DNA from: Cellulomonas humilata
GTDB taxonomy: Bacteria > Actinomycetota > Actinomycetes > Actinomycetales > Cellulomonadaceae
Reading direction: 5' to 3'
Assembly (NCBI RefSeq): GCF_030814415.1
Contig: NZ_JAUSVB010000006.1
Span: 124,001 to 188,000, forward strand
DNA length: 64,000 bases
The notes beneath the pieces were generated by a model. It was not told the origin of the DNA. It made no database searches and saw only the letters and a list, made by a program, of their open reading frames with translations. This document shows, in pieces, positions 28,488 to 37,184 of the stretch (positions are counted from its first letter, which is position 1; each line of letters starts with the position of its first letter). Both the position numbers and the translations under genes were made by a program.

Positions 28488-29771
28488 TCACGAGCTCGTG
28501 CACGTCAGGGCCGGGGTCGGGGAGGTGCCGCTGCCGAGCAGCCCGAACGTCGTGGTGCCACCGGACGGCAGCTGGCCGTTCCAGGCCACGTTCCGGACGA
28601 CGACGAGGTCGCCCTGCGTCGTGACCGTGCCGTTCCACACCTGGTCCACCCGCTCGCCGGACGAGCGCCAGCTCACGCTCCAGGACGTCGCGGCGGCGCC
28701 CGCCCGGACGGTCACCTCGCCCTGGAACCCACCGGGCCAGAAGTTCACCGTGCGGTAGGTCGCCGAGCAGCTGCCGGTGGGGGGTGTGGTCGGCGTCGGC
28801 GAGGCGGTCGGTGTGGGCGTCGGGGTGACGGTCGGGGTCGGCGTCGGCGTCGGCGTAGGGGTGGGCGTCGGCGTCGGCGTGGGGGGCGGGGTCGTCAGGG
28901 AGCTGAAGAACCGCCAGATCTCCCCGGGCACCCACGACTGCTGCTGCCCCCGGTCACGCGCGTCCCACTGGTGGTCGCTGTCGGACGCCAGCCACACCAC
29001 CGGGAACCCGTCGCGGCACGTGTAGGCCGTCCGCGTGTGGGTTCCGCTGCCCGCGGCCGGCTCGGGTGCCTGCTGTGCCTGGCACCCGTTGTTCCGAAGG
29101 GCGCGGTCCCGCAGAGCGCGGCCCTGGGAGATGTTCAGGACACTGTCCACGACGCCGTGGGAGCCGAGGTACGCGATGGGCTGGGTCCCACCGGCGCAGC
29201 CGGACAGCTGGGCGCCGTTGAGGACCGCGACCGCACGGAACACGTCGGCCCGGGCGCACGCCAGGGCGTTGCTCATGCCGCCGCCGTAACTGAAGCCGGT
29301 CGCGAACCGCTGCGTCGTGTCGATGCAGAGCGCGGACTCGACGGTGCGCAGGATGTCGTCCACGAACGTGACGTCCCGGCCGTTCGTGTTGGGCCAGGCG
29401 TTGTCGATGCCCTGCGGCGCCACGAAGATCGTGCTGGATCCCGCGAGCGGCTTGAGCCCGTAGAAGTTCTGGTTCACCACGTCCGCCGCCGTGCCGTGCC
29501 ACCAGTGCAGCCCGACGACGAGGCGGTACGGACGGTTCGGGTCGTAGCCGGAAGGCACGTCGAGGCGGAACGACCGGGACAGACCGCCGCTGCTGAGCGT
29601 GTGCGTACCGGTCGCCAGGCCCGCGGCCCGGCCGCAGCCGACCGTGGTGGCCGCCGAGAGGGATCCCCCCGGCATCGCGGAGGCGGGTGCGGTCAGCCCA
29701 CCGAGGGCGAGCAGGGCGGCAGTGGCCGTCAGCAGGAACCGCCGACCTCGGGACGGGGTGGGGTGTCGCAT
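28488..29771 (-). CDS. Secreted CE1/PHB-depolymerase-like esterase with CBM2
   Basis: 427 aa from ATG 29771 behind GGAG. Signal peptide 1-32 (PASA). Alpha/beta hydrolase domain similar to feruloyl/acetylxylan esterases and PHB depolymerases: LVVGLHWWHG oxyanion region, nucleophile S161 in GFSYGGGMS, and a late SDSDHQWD supplying His. A long (PT)n linker (about 297-340) leads to a C-terminal CBM2. Probably releases ferulate or acetate from xylan while bound to cellulose. A LacI-type site lies about 120 bp upstream. Confidence 0.92.
   Translation of the reverse strand: MRHPTPSRGRRFLLTATAALLALGGLTAPASAMPGGSLSAATTVGCGRAAGLATGTHTLSSGGLSRSFRLDVPSGYDPNRPYRLVVGLHWWHGTAADVVNQNFYGLKPLAGSSTIFVAPQGIDNAWPNTNGRDVTFVDDILRTVESALCIDTTQRFATGFSYGGGMSNALACARADVFRAVAVLNGAQLSGCAGGTQPIAYLGSHGVVDSVLNISQGRALRDRALRNNGCQAQQAPEPAAGSGTHTRTAYTCRDGFPVVWLASDSDHQWDARDRGQQQSWVPGEIWRFFSSLTTPPPTPTPTPTPTPTPTPTPTVTPTPTPTASPTPTTPPTGSCSATYRTVNFWPGGFQGEVTVRAGAAATSWSVSWRSSGERVDQVWNGTVTTQGDLVVVRNVAWNGQLPSGGTTTFGLLGSGTSPTPALTCTSS
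28784..28893. repeat. Low-complexity GTCGGC repeats encoding a Pro-Thr linker
   Basis: Near-tandem GTCGGCGTCGGG-type units on the plus strand encode alternating Thr-Pro on the minus strand. Similar linker repeats occur at about 9511-9600 and 39870-39985. Normal for secreted cellulases. Confidence 0.85.
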
Positions 29772-29884
29772 GGTGTCGCTCCCTCCAGCAGGGGTCCCTG
29801 GCCGCGCTGCCGGGGATTCCACCAGCGGGACGAGGCCCGCTGGTTCCGGCGAATGTATCGATAAACTCGCTGCGTGGAACGGGT

Positions 29885-29898
29885 GCGAATCGGTTCAC
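29885..29898. promoter_or_regulatory. LacI/CelR-type operator candidate upstream of the CE1 esterase
   Basis: GCGAATCGGTTCAC: imperfect dyad around CG with GAA and TTC half-sites, 114 bp before the esterase start. It shares the GAA-N-CG-N-TTC core with 4213 and 40485. A separate AT-rich ATGTATCGATAAACTC patch nearby (29852-29867) may be part of the promoter. Confidence 0.45.
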
Positions 29899-29991
29899 GT
29901 CCGCCCCGCCGGCTCTCCGTCCGTGTGCGTCGTGCTGTGCGACACGCCACCGAGAGGCCGGCCTCGGCCGCGGTGCGCAACGAGGCCCGGA

Positions 29992-30534
29992 TCAGGCGAT
30001 CCGGGCGTCGTCCAGGTGGTCGAGGACGTGGCGCACCGTCTCGGCGACCGTCCACCCCGTCGTGTCGACGTGCAGCCCTCCGGGCGTCTCCCGTGCGGCG
30101 GCCGCGAACTTCTCCGGGGTCCACGCGCCGTACCCGCGCTTGTGCCGAGCCGCGTCGCGGTCCGCGAGCGTCGCAGCGTCGGGCGTCAGCACGACCGCGT
30201 AGCAGGGGCGTGTGCGCACCTGTGCCGTGAAGCGCTCCAGATCCGGCCCGAGCAGGATGTCCTGGACCACGGCCGTGATCCCCGCGGCCGCGTAGGTGTC
30301 CGCCGCCTGCGCAGCCAGGGAGTGCCTCAGGTCGAGCTGGGTGCGTCCGACGGCGGACAGCGGCGGGTCCATCGACGCCTGGCCGCTCACGACGAATCGT
30401 CGGAACATGTCGCCCCGCACGTGCGCGGCCAGCGGGAAGGACCGGGCGAGCGCGTCGGCGACCGTTGACTTCCCGGCGGCCATCGCCCCCGTCACGACGA
30501 GGACGGCGGCCGGCTCGGAGAGGGGCGGCGGCAT
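29992..30534 (-). CDS. P-loop kinase-like AAA protein
   Basis: 180 aa. Walker A GAMAAGKST near the N-terminus, then RGDMFRRFVV and VVQDILLGPDLERF; resembles chloramphenicol phosphotransferase/shikimate-kinase-type small kinases. RDAARHKRGYGAWTPEKF could be the lid. Phosphate acceptor unknown. Confidence 0.85.
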   Translation of the reverse strand: MPPPLSEPAAVLVVTGAMAAGKSTVADALARSFPLAAHVRGDMFRRFVVSGQASMDPPLSAVGRTQLDLRHSLAAQAADTYAAAGITAVVQDILLGPDLERFTAQVRTRPCYAVVLTPDAATLADRDAARHKRGYGAWTPEKFAAAARETPGGLHVDTTGWTVAETVRHVLDHLDDARIA

Positions 30535-30957
30535 CGTGGAACCGTACGTCGCGACCCCAGTCGCTGACGACGTGATTCAGCACCCGCGGCGTCGCGAAGC
30601 ATCGCGTCCATCTCGGAGTCGTGGGAGCGACCGGCGCAGGTCTGCGAGTGACGGTGACCTCGACCGATAGTGTCGCCAACCGTGCGGATCTACGAGCCGA
30701 GGTCGACGATCCAACGGTTCGAGGTGCTGCACGACCGCGTCGGCCTCGTTCTTGCTGCCGCTGCGAGTGTGACCGAGCAGCTCGATGCCCAGATGCACTG
30801 GTGGAGCCGGTGGGACGACTGGGCTCCGTGATCACACCGAGCCCTGGACGTCCGACGGAGTCAGGCAGGCGCTGCTCGGCCGAGCCGCCACCTGTCCTGG
30901 CCGTCCATCGCGACGGAGCCTTCCAGGATCGGCCGCGTCGGTGAACCGGAACGTCGA
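30535..30957. other. 423-bp region with one weak short gene candidate
   Basis: Between the kinase-like gene and the methyltransferase. No protein-like frame spans it. Local composition is slightly less GC-rich than neighbours. The only candidate is the 49-codon frame at 30682-30831. It could be a decayed gene or regulatory region. Confidence 0.4.
30682..30831 (+). CDS. Possible small protein, 49 aa (leaderless?)
   Basis: GTG at 30682 encodes a peptide with IYEPRSTIQRFEVLHDR, a short helix VLAAAASVTEQLDAQ and a Trp-rich end MHWWSRWDDWAP. No ribosome-binding site is visible, but TAGTGT ends 8 nt upstream and could be a -10 box of a leaderless mRNA. No family recognised. Confidence 0.35.
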   Translation: MRIYEPRSTIQRFEVLHDRVGLVLAAAASVTEQLDAQMHWWSRWDDWAP

Positions 30958-31584
30958 TCAGGGTCGTCCCGCCACCAGCACGCCGTGCTGCCGATCGGGC
31001 CGGCGGGGGTTCGGGCGGACGTGGGCGTCGCGGACCACGAACCCAGCGTTCTCGACGAGCTGCGTCAGCTCGTCGACCGGCCAGGAGTAGGCCGTCGTCA
31101 CCGTGTGCGGGAACGGCTCGAGCCGTTCGCTCGCGAAGAACCCGACGACCAGCGAGCCGTCGCCCCGGAGGCAGCGGCGCAGTTCCTGCAGGATGGTGGG
31201 CACTCTGTCGGGCTCGAGATGGATCAGCGAGTACCAGGCCAAGATCCCGGCAGCTGACCCGTCCGGCACGCCGAGGTCGTCGAGCCGAGCCACGCGATAG
31301 GACGTCGCCGGGAAGCGTGCCTTGGCCAGCTCGATGAACGCGGGGACGAGATCGACGCCCTCGACCGCAACCCCGAGCTCGGTCAGCAGGTTGGTCCAGT
31401 GGCCGGGACCGCATCCGGCGTCGACGATGGGGCCGCCGCAGCCCACGGCCCACTCGGAGATGAGCCGGCGGTCGACGGGATCCATCGCGCTCATGGAGCC
31501 GAGCTTCGCCGTGTACTCGTCCGCTCGTGACGAGTACGCCGCTCGTACGACGTCGTCCGTCGACGGAACGTCGTCACACTCCAC
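30958..31584 (-). CDS. Class I SAM-dependent methyltransferase
   Basis: 208 aa from GTG 31584 (alternatives ATG 31644 and GTG 31677; none has a good ribosome-binding site). Motif I IVDAGCGPGHWTNLL binds S-adenosylmethionine; later LGVPDGSAAGILAWYSLIHL matches motif II and DGSLVVGFF motif III. Close to the small actinobacterial methyltransferases of unknown substrate. Confidence 0.88.
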   Translation of the reverse strand: MECDDVPSTDDVVRAAYSSRADEYTAKLGSMSAMDPVDRRLISEWAVGCGGPIVDAGCGPGHWTNLLTELGVAVEGVDLVPAFIELAKARFPATSYRVARLDDLGVPDGSAAGILAWYSLIHLEPDRVPTILQELRRCLRGDGSLVVGFFASERLEPFPHTVTTAYSWPVDELTQLVENAGFVVRDAHVRPNPRRPDRQHGVLVAGRP

Positions 31585-31690
31585 GACGTCTGCCGTGGAG
31601 GTCTCCGGGTCGTGGGGTGCGAGAGGCACGAGACAGCATGGCATCGGCCGGACGCATCCGTCCGCGGGCTGCGGCACGCCCGGTGCGGGG

Positions 31691-32236
31691 TCAGGGCTCG
31701 CGGTTCCGCCAGCGTGCTTGCTTCGCGCGGTTGCCGCAGATGCTCATCGAGCACCACTGGCCGGTGCGGGAGCGGGACGTGTCGTAGAAGCCCCAGTGGC
31801 AGTCGTCGGCGGCGCAGGCCTTGAGGCGCGACCAGGTCCCGTCGACGAGGGCTGCGGCCACGGCCGACACGATCCGTCCGTAGACCGCGTCGACGCCCGT
31901 GCCCGTGGGTCGGAGGGTCGGGCCGTCGGGGGTGAAGCGCACCGCCAACCGGGAGCGGTTCGCCGCCGCGTCGAGGGCCTCGATGGTCTCCGGCGGGAGC
32001 GGCGCACGGTCGTGGTTGGCGAGCAGTGCTGCCCGCAGTGCCTCGCGAAGATCCCGGCCGAAGCGCAGGTCGGCGGCGGTCGCGCGAGGGTCGAGCCCGC
32101 GCTCACCAGCCCACGACGCCCATGCAGCCGGATCGCGCAGCCGGTCCGTTCCCGACTCGATGTCGAGGGTGTTGACGAACGCGCGCACGACCTCGAGCTC
32201 ACCCGGAGCCGGTGTGACAGGAGAGGACGCGGGCAT
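31691..32236 (-). CDS. ABATE/CGNR zinc-finger regulator
   Basis: 181 aa. N-terminal ABATE domain (VVRAFVNTLDIESGTDRLRDPAAW) and C-terminal treble-clef finger CAADDCHWGFYD...WCSMSICGNRAK, the CGNR motif. Predicted DNA-binding stress regulator. Divergent from an MFS transporter 50 bp away, which it probably controls. Confidence 0.93.
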   Translation of the reverse strand: MPASSPVTPAPGELEVVRAFVNTLDIESGTDRLRDPAAWASWAGERGLDPRATAADLRFGRDLREALRAALLANHDRAPLPPETIEALDAAANRSRLAVRFTPDGPTLRPTGTGVDAVYGRIVSAVAAALVDGTWSRLKACAADDCHWGFYDTSRSRTGQWCSMSICGNRAKQARWRNREP

Positions 32237-32286
32237 GGCTCGAGCGTAACCGCCATTGCGGTGATGACGGCGTAGTCATAACCTTT

Positions 32287-33588
32287 GTGAGCATGACGAC
32301 GGTTACGAACGCGTGGCATGTCCCCGCGTTCCGGCGCATCTGGGGCGCGGGGGCGTTCTCCGCCCTCGGTGCAGAGATCGGCGAGCTGGCGCTCCCGGTG
32401 CTCGCCGTGGTCACGCTGGGAGCCTCCGCCTCGGAGCTGTCCTTCGTTCGCGCCGCCCTCCTGACGCCGTACCTCGTGCTCACGCTCGCGTTGGGCGTGC
32501 TCGTCGACCGCGTGCGGCGGCGACCTCTGATGATCGGCGCCGACCTCGGCCGCGGCCTGCTCCTGGTCGCGGTGTGCGCCCTGGCGATCAGCGGTCGGCT
32601 CACGGTGCCGGTGCTCGTCGTCGCGGCCGCCCTGGTCGGGTCGCTGACCGTGCTCTACGCCCTGGCGGACTTCTCCTTCCTGCCGCTCGTGGTCGACGAC
32701 TCCGCGCTGATCGACGCCAACGCTCGCATCACAGCCACCCAGTCCGTCATCGGCGTCGCCGGTTCGGGTGCCGGCGGCCTGCTCGTGCAGGCACTGACCG
32801 CTCCCGTCGCGATCGCCCTCAACGCCCTCGGATACCTGACGTCCGGTGTCCTGATCTCCCGCGTCCGAGTACCCGAACCTCGACGAGCGCGCACCGAGAA
32901 GGCCTCCGCCGTCGCCGAGCTGAAGGTCGGCATGGCGGCGCTGATGCAGCACCGCGTGCTGCGTGCGCTCGTCGCCGAAGCGGGTCTGTGGAACTTCGGC
33001 AACGAGGTCCTCATGCTCTCCCTGACGATCCTGCTGCTGCAGACCTTCGGTTGGGGGCCGGTGGTCCTCGGCGCCGTGCTCATGGCCGTGGGAGTCGGCG
33101 CGGTGATCGGGAGCGTCCTCAGCCAGCGCCTGACCCTGAGGTTCGGGTACGGCCGCGCGCTCGTCGTGGCCCTGCTCGTCGGCAACACCGCGCCGCTCGC
33201 GGGGGTGCTCGGCATCCGGGCACCCAGCTGGTTGGCGCTGGCCGGCCTCACCGTGGCCTTCGTGCTGTCCGGCGTCGGGATCGGGGTCGCCAACTCCCAG
33301 ACCGTCAGCCTGCGCCAGCTCGCCGTGGCCCCGGAGCTCCGCGGTCGCGTCAACGCCACCTACCGCCTCGCGTCGTGGGGCAGCCTGTCGATCGGCGCGC
33401 TCGTCGGCGGGGTCCTCGTGACCAGCGTCGGACCGTGGCCGGCAGCGGTGATCGGCGCCATCCCGATGGCGCTCGCGAGCCTGCCCGTCGTCGCGTCTCC
33501 CGTCAGGCGCATGCGCCAGATCGAGCAGGTCGTCCCCGGTCGGGCGGAGGTGCCCGGGGCGCTCGCCACGATCGATCGTCGGCCGTGA
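32287..33588 (+). CDS. MFS transporter (drug efflux type)
   Basis: 433 aa (GTG 32287 or ATG 32293). Twelve hydrophobic segments; loop 2-3 motif GVLVDRVRRRPLMIGADLGRG is the MFS signature of macrolide-efflux-like exporters. Short intergenic region with the divergent CGNR regulator contains ACCGC-CATT-GCGGT (32249-32262), a possible operator. Confidence 0.9.
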   Translation: MSMTTVTNAWHVPAFRRIWGAGAFSALGAEIGELALPVLAVVTLGASASELSFVRAALLTPYLVLTLALGVLVDRVRRRPLMIGADLGRGLLLVAVCALAISGRLTVPVLVVAAALVGSLTVLYALADFSFLPLVVDDSALIDANARITATQSVIGVAGSGAGGLLVQALTAPVAIALNALGYLTSGVLISRVRVPEPRRARTEKASAVAELKVGMAALMQHRVLRALVAEAGLWNFGNEVLMLSLTILLLQTFGWGPVVLGAVLMAVGVGAVIGSVLSQRLTLRFGYGRALVVALLVGNTAPLAGVLGIRAPSWLALAGLTVAFVLSGVGIGVANSQTVSLRQLAVAPELRGRVNATYRLASWGSLSIGALVGGVLVTSVGPWPAAVIGAIPMALASLPVVASPVRRMRQIEQVVPGRAEVPGALATIDRRP

Positions 33589-33592
33589 CGTG

Positions 33593-33639
33593 TCGTCGCC
33601 CCCGGTGCGAGACTCACGGCCTCGGACCGGGGGCGACGA
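33593..33639. terminator. Bidirectional terminator between MFS and hemopexin protease
   Basis: Perfect 14-bp arms TCGTCGCCCCCGGT / ACCGGGGGCGACGA with a 19-nt loop, between two convergent stops at 33588 and 33647. Confidence 0.8.
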
Positions 33640-33646
33640 GCGGGCG

Positions 33647-36109
33647 TCAGCGCGGGAACGGCATCCAGTTCTTGTCGATCCAGTTCGGGTAGCCGGCATC
33701 CATGGCCGACGTCTCCCCGTCGATGCGCACGTACCGCGTCCCACGGAAGAAGTAGATCTTGTGGTTGTCGCGGCGCATGAGAGCTGCGTCGATGCCGCTG
33801 GTGAACGACGCCGGGAGCCCGGTCCAGTTGCCGGCGATGGGCTTGGGGTACCCGGGGTCGACCCCGTCGGCGACCGCGCTGAACCGCACGTACTGGTTGC
33901 CCTTGAAGAAGTAGATCTTGCCGTTCGACTCGCGCCAGAACGCCGCGTCGATCCCGCTCGTGAACGACGCCGGCAGCCCGGGCCAGTTGCCGGCGATGGG
34001 CTTCGGGTACCCGGCGTCCATGGTCGCGTTCGAGCCTTCGAGCCGCACGTACTGGTCGCCCTTGAACAGGTAGATCTTCCCGTTCGACTCCCGCCACAGC
34101 GCAGCGTCGATGTCCGACTGGAAGGACGCCGGGATGCCGACCCAGGGGCCCTTGATGCGCCGCGGGTACCCGGAGTCACGACCGTCGCCCACGTCGGAGT
34201 ACCGGATGTACTCGTCGCCGCTGAACAGGTAGACGCTGTCGTTCGACCCGCGCCACAGGGCCGCGTCGACCCGTGTCTGGAACGGGCCCCACCCGAGGTG
34301 CTTCGGGGTGAAGCGGCAGACGGCCAGCGAGTTCGACTTCATGATGCACGCGACCGTCGCCCCGTCGCAGTTGGCGCAGTTGCCGTTCGCGAGCGAGTAG
34401 AAACGTCCGGCCGCCGAGTCGCACGCGCAGTTGCTGCTCGCGTACTCGTCGGGTGCGCCGAAGATGTGCCCGGTCTCGTGCGCGAAGACGCTGTCGAGGT
34501 TGGACTGCCCCCAGCCGTCGTTGTCGAGGTGCATGACGAGGCGCGGGTACCCGGCGTACCCGAACCACCCGACCGGCCAGCGCGTGAAGAACGCGGCGTA
34601 GGCGGCGTCGGCGTCGTACGACGACTCGAGGTTCGCCACGAAGGCGTCGAGCCCGGCGGCACCGGGATCGTGGCCCAGCACCGCCATCGCCGGGTCGCGC
34701 CACAACAGCTCCGCCTCGCCCCGCGAGAGGCCGAGCGGCGCCGGGTAGCCGTCGTCGACACCCTCGGGCACGTCGCTGAAGCGGACGTACTTCCCGCCCT
34801 TGAACAGGTAGACCGCCCCGTTGCTGTCGCGCCAGAGCGCGGCGTCGATGCCCTCCTGGAAGTCGTCCGGCATGCCGCCCCAGTTCGGGTCGAGCGACTT
34901 CGGGTACCCGGCGTCGACCCCGTCGGCGACCGCGCTGAAGCGCACGTACTGATCACCCTTGAAGAAGTAGATCTTGTCGTTGTCCTTGCGCTGCAGAGCG
35001 GCGTCGATCCCGCTGGTGAACGACGCGGGCAGCCCGGGCCAGTTGCCGGCGATCGGCTTCGGGTAGCCGGCGTCCATCGTGGACGTCGTCGTGTCGATGC
35101 GCGCGTACTGGTTGCCCTTGAAGAAGTAGATCTTCTGGTTGGACTCGCGCATGAACGCGGCGTCGATCCCGCTCGTGAACGAGGCCGGCAGGCCGTTCCA
35201 GTTGCCGGCGATCGGCTTCGGGTACCCGGCGTCCACACCGTCGGCGACGCTCGAGTACCGCACGTACTCGCTGCCGCGGAACAGGTAGATCTTGCCGTTG
35301 GACGACCGCATGAGCGCCGCGTCGATCCCGGCCGTGCCGGTGCCGTCCGAGCCGCCGTACCACTCGTCGGGGAGCCCGGGCCAGTTGGCGCCCGTCCACG
35401 GCTCGACGTCGACGGTCACGATGTGGATGTCGTACGACCAGGTGATGTTCGCGGACGGCTGCTGCGCCGCCAGCCACTCGGTGCCGTCCTGTACCTCCGC
35501 GATCGCATCCACGATGTCGTCGAGGTCCATCCCGTACGGGCTGCCCTCGGGCGCGTCCACGAAGACCAGCCCGACGGCCACCTCGTTGATCAGCCGCTCC
35601 GGCTTGGTCGGCGTCGCGGCCGCGGGGCGGACGCTCGGGGTCGTGAGCGTGGCCGTCTCGGTCGGTGCGGCGCGCCCGGTCGTGGTCACCGCGCCGAGCT
35701 GTGTCGCCGTCCCGGCCGCGGCCTCCGGCGTGCGGGTCCCTCCGCCGGGCGTGCCGGCAGCGAGGTCGCCGTCGGCGGGGTCAGGTCGGGATCCGCCTGT
35801 CGGGGAGTCCCACTCCGCGCCCACGTACGGCCGGTTCTTCTTGCGGCGCAGACGCTCGGGGGAGCTGCGGTGCAGCCGGCCCGCGAGCGCGAGGCGCTCG
35901 CCGTCCCTGGACGTCCCGGACGCCCGGCGTGTCACCTCGTCCGCGGTGAGCAGCCGGAGGCCGCGCGGTACGCCCTCGATCCCTGACGGCACCTCGGCGA
36001 CGAGCAGCCGCTTCCCCAGCCTCTGCTTGACGACGACGCCCGACTGCGCGAGCTCGCCGGCAAGGTCCGCGAGACGGACCCCCTCGTCCATCTCGATGAT
36101 GCGTTCCAT
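33647..36109 (-). CDS. Putative snapalysin-like metalloprotease with two hemopexin-repeat propellers
   Basis: 820 aa from ATG 36109 (AGGGGG upstream). No signal peptide seen. Residues 1-70 are a charged alpha/beta domain ([22 protein letters not shown]), then a disordered Pro/Thr/Ala region. Residues ~175-250 ([14 protein letters not shown]...[11 protein letters not shown]) look like the first half of a zincin. Four hemopexin-type repeats (~260-465; each IDAALxR...KIYFFKGxQYVR...[10 protein letters not shown]) come next. The zinc site [13 protein letters not shown] (H544, E545, H548, D554) follows with a Cys-rich loop and ACIMKS as Met-turn, then four more repeats (~612-820). HExxHxxGxxD is the snapalysin (M7) pattern. 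Function unknown; secretion route unclear. Confidence 0.85.
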   Translation of the reverse strand: MERIIEMDEGVRLADLAGELAQSGVVVKQRLGKRLLVAEVPSGIEGVPRGLRLLTADEVTRRASGTSRDGERLALAGRLHRSSPERLRRKKNRPYVGAEWDSPTGGSRPDPADGDLAAGTPGGGTRTPEAAAGTATQLGAVTTTGRAAPTETATLTTPSVRPAAATPTKPERLINEVAVGLVFVDAPEGSPYGMDLDDIVDAIAEVQDGTEWLAAQQPSANITWSYDIHIVTVDVEPWTGANWPGLPDEWYGGSDGTGTAGIDAALMRSSNGKIYLFRGSEYVRYSSVADGVDAGYPKPIAGNWNGLPASFTSGIDAAFMRESNQKIYFFKGNQYARIDTTTSTMDAGYPKPIAGNWPGLPASFTSGIDAALQRKDNDKIYFFKGDQYVRFSAVADGVDAGYPKSLDPNWGGMPDDFQEGIDAALWRDSNGAVYLFKGGKYVRFSDVPEGVDDGYPAPLGLSRGEAELLWRDPAMAVLGHDPGAAGLDAFVANLESSYDADAAYAAFFTRWPVGWFGYAGYPRLVMHLDNDGWGQSNLDSVFAHETGHIFGAPDEYASSNCACDSAAGRFYSLANGNCANCDGATVACIMKSNSLAVCRFTPKHLGWGPFQTRVDAALWRGSNDSVYLFSGDEYIRYSDVGDGRDSGYPRRIKGPWVGIPASFQSDIDAALWRESNGKIYLFKGDQYVRLEGSNATMDAGYPKPIAGNWPGLPASFTSGIDAAFWRESNGKIYFFKGNQYVRFSAVADGVDPGYPKPIAGNWTGLPASFTSGIDAALMRRDNHKIYFFRGTRYVRIDGETSAMDAGYPNWIDKNWMPFPR
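33700..35340. repeat. Near-identical ~160-bp hemopexin coding repeats (two blocks of four)
   Basis: Eight units of about 53 codons inside the protease gene, four at about 34715-35340 and four at about 33650-34275, with long stretches almost identical in DNA (for example the segment encoding [10 protein letters not shown]). High identity suggests recent duplication or gene conversion. Confidence 0.85.
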
Positions 36110-36247
36110 GACAGCCCCCTGTCGACATGGGAAGCGCCGTGTGCGCCCCCTGGACGGAGGATGCCGCGAGGCGGCGGTGAGATACGTGCCCGAGCCCGCG
36201 TCAGGGACACTGGTGGGAGCAACCTGAGCCTCGACAAGGAGTCCACC

Positions 36248-37177
36248 GTGCCCCAAGGAACTGTCCGCTGGTTCGACACCGAGCGAGGGTTCGGCTTCAT
36301 CGCCCTCGGGGACGGGGCCGAGGACCTGTTCGTGCATGCGTCCGAGATCGAGGGCGACGACGGGCCGAGACTGCTCCGCGAGGGGCAGGAGGTCGAGTTC
36401 GAGGTCGGCGAGGGAGACCGCGGCCCGCAGGCACGCCGCGTGCGCGTCACCGCCGACCACGCCGCCGACGCAGTCCTGGGAGTGCTCGGCACCGTCTCCT
36501 GGTACGAGCCGGGCAAGGGATACGGCTTCGTCACGCCCGACGGTGGTGGCGCCGAGATCTTCGTGCACAGCTCGGCCATCGTGGTGGGCGGCGTGATCTC
36601 GGAGGGGCAGCGGGTCGCGTTCCTCGTCGTCGAGGGGGAGAAGGGGCCGCAGGCGGACCACCTGCTGCCGCTCGGGGCCGAGGCCGCCCGGCGGGCCGTG
36701 GCGTCCGACGGAGCGGACGGCACCGTGTCCTTCTACGACGTGGACAAGGGCTTCGGGTTCGTCACCCCGGACTCCGGCGGCGAGGACGCCTTCGTCCACG
36801 CGCGGGCGCTGTCCGGAGGGCTCACCGAGCTGTCCGAGGGGGATCGCGTGACCTACGACGTCGCCGAGGGAGAGCGAGGGCTGCAGGCCCGCAACGTGCG
36901 GCTCGTGGGCGGATCGGCGCCTCGCCGGGGCGCGCCCGCGGCGTCGGGTCGCGAGAGGTCGGCCCGCCCGACGGCATCAGCCGGCGAGGGCGTCGTCGCG
37001 CGCTACGACGCCGAGCGCGGCTTCGGCTTCATCACCCCGGACGCGGGCGGTGCGGACCTGTTCGTGCACGTGTCGGTCGTGCGGGGTGCCGAGGGCCTGG
37101 AGGAGGGCGACCGGGTCCGGTACAAGGTGCGCCAGAGTGACCGGGGACCACAGGCCGACAGCGTCGAACGGATGTGA
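36248..37177 (+). CDS. Protein of four tandem cold-shock domains
   Basis: 309 aa from GTG 36248 after AAGGAG. Four CSDs of ~65 residues, at about 1-70, 78-145, 157-222 and 243-309. Each has an RNP1-type motif (RGFGFI, KGYGFV, KGFGFV, RGFGFI) and RNP2-type motif (LFVH, IFVH, AFVH, LFVH). Bacterial Csp proteins usually have one CSD of ~67 aa. The four copies differ clearly in sequence, so duplication is old. Should bind single-stranded RNA or DNA with high avidity. Divergent from the hemopexin protease. Confidence 0.92.
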   Translation: MPQGTVRWFDTERGFGFIALGDGAEDLFVHASEIEGDDGPRLLREGQEVEFEVGEGDRGPQARRVRVTADHAADAVLGVLGTVSWYEPGKGYGFVTPDGGGAEIFVHSSAIVVGGVISEGQRVAFLVVEGEKGPQADHLLPLGAEAARRAVASDGADGTVSFYDVDKGFGFVTPDSGGEDAFVHARALSGGLTELSEGDRVTYDVAEGERGLQARNVRLVGGSAPRRGAPAASGRERSARPTASAGEGVVARYDAERGFGFITPDAGGADLFVHVSVVRGAEGLEEGDRVRYKVRQSDRGPQADSVERM

Positions 37178-37184
37178 GCCCTAC

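Noticed and set aside
33700..35340. Repeats as a CRISPR array or insertion sequence
   Set aside because: They lie in frame inside a protein gene and encode hemopexin repeats.
36110..36799. Extension of the hemopexin protease to 36799
   Set aside because: It would overlap the four-CSD gene, which has clear RNP motifs in the opposite direction; ATG 36109 has an AGGGGG site.
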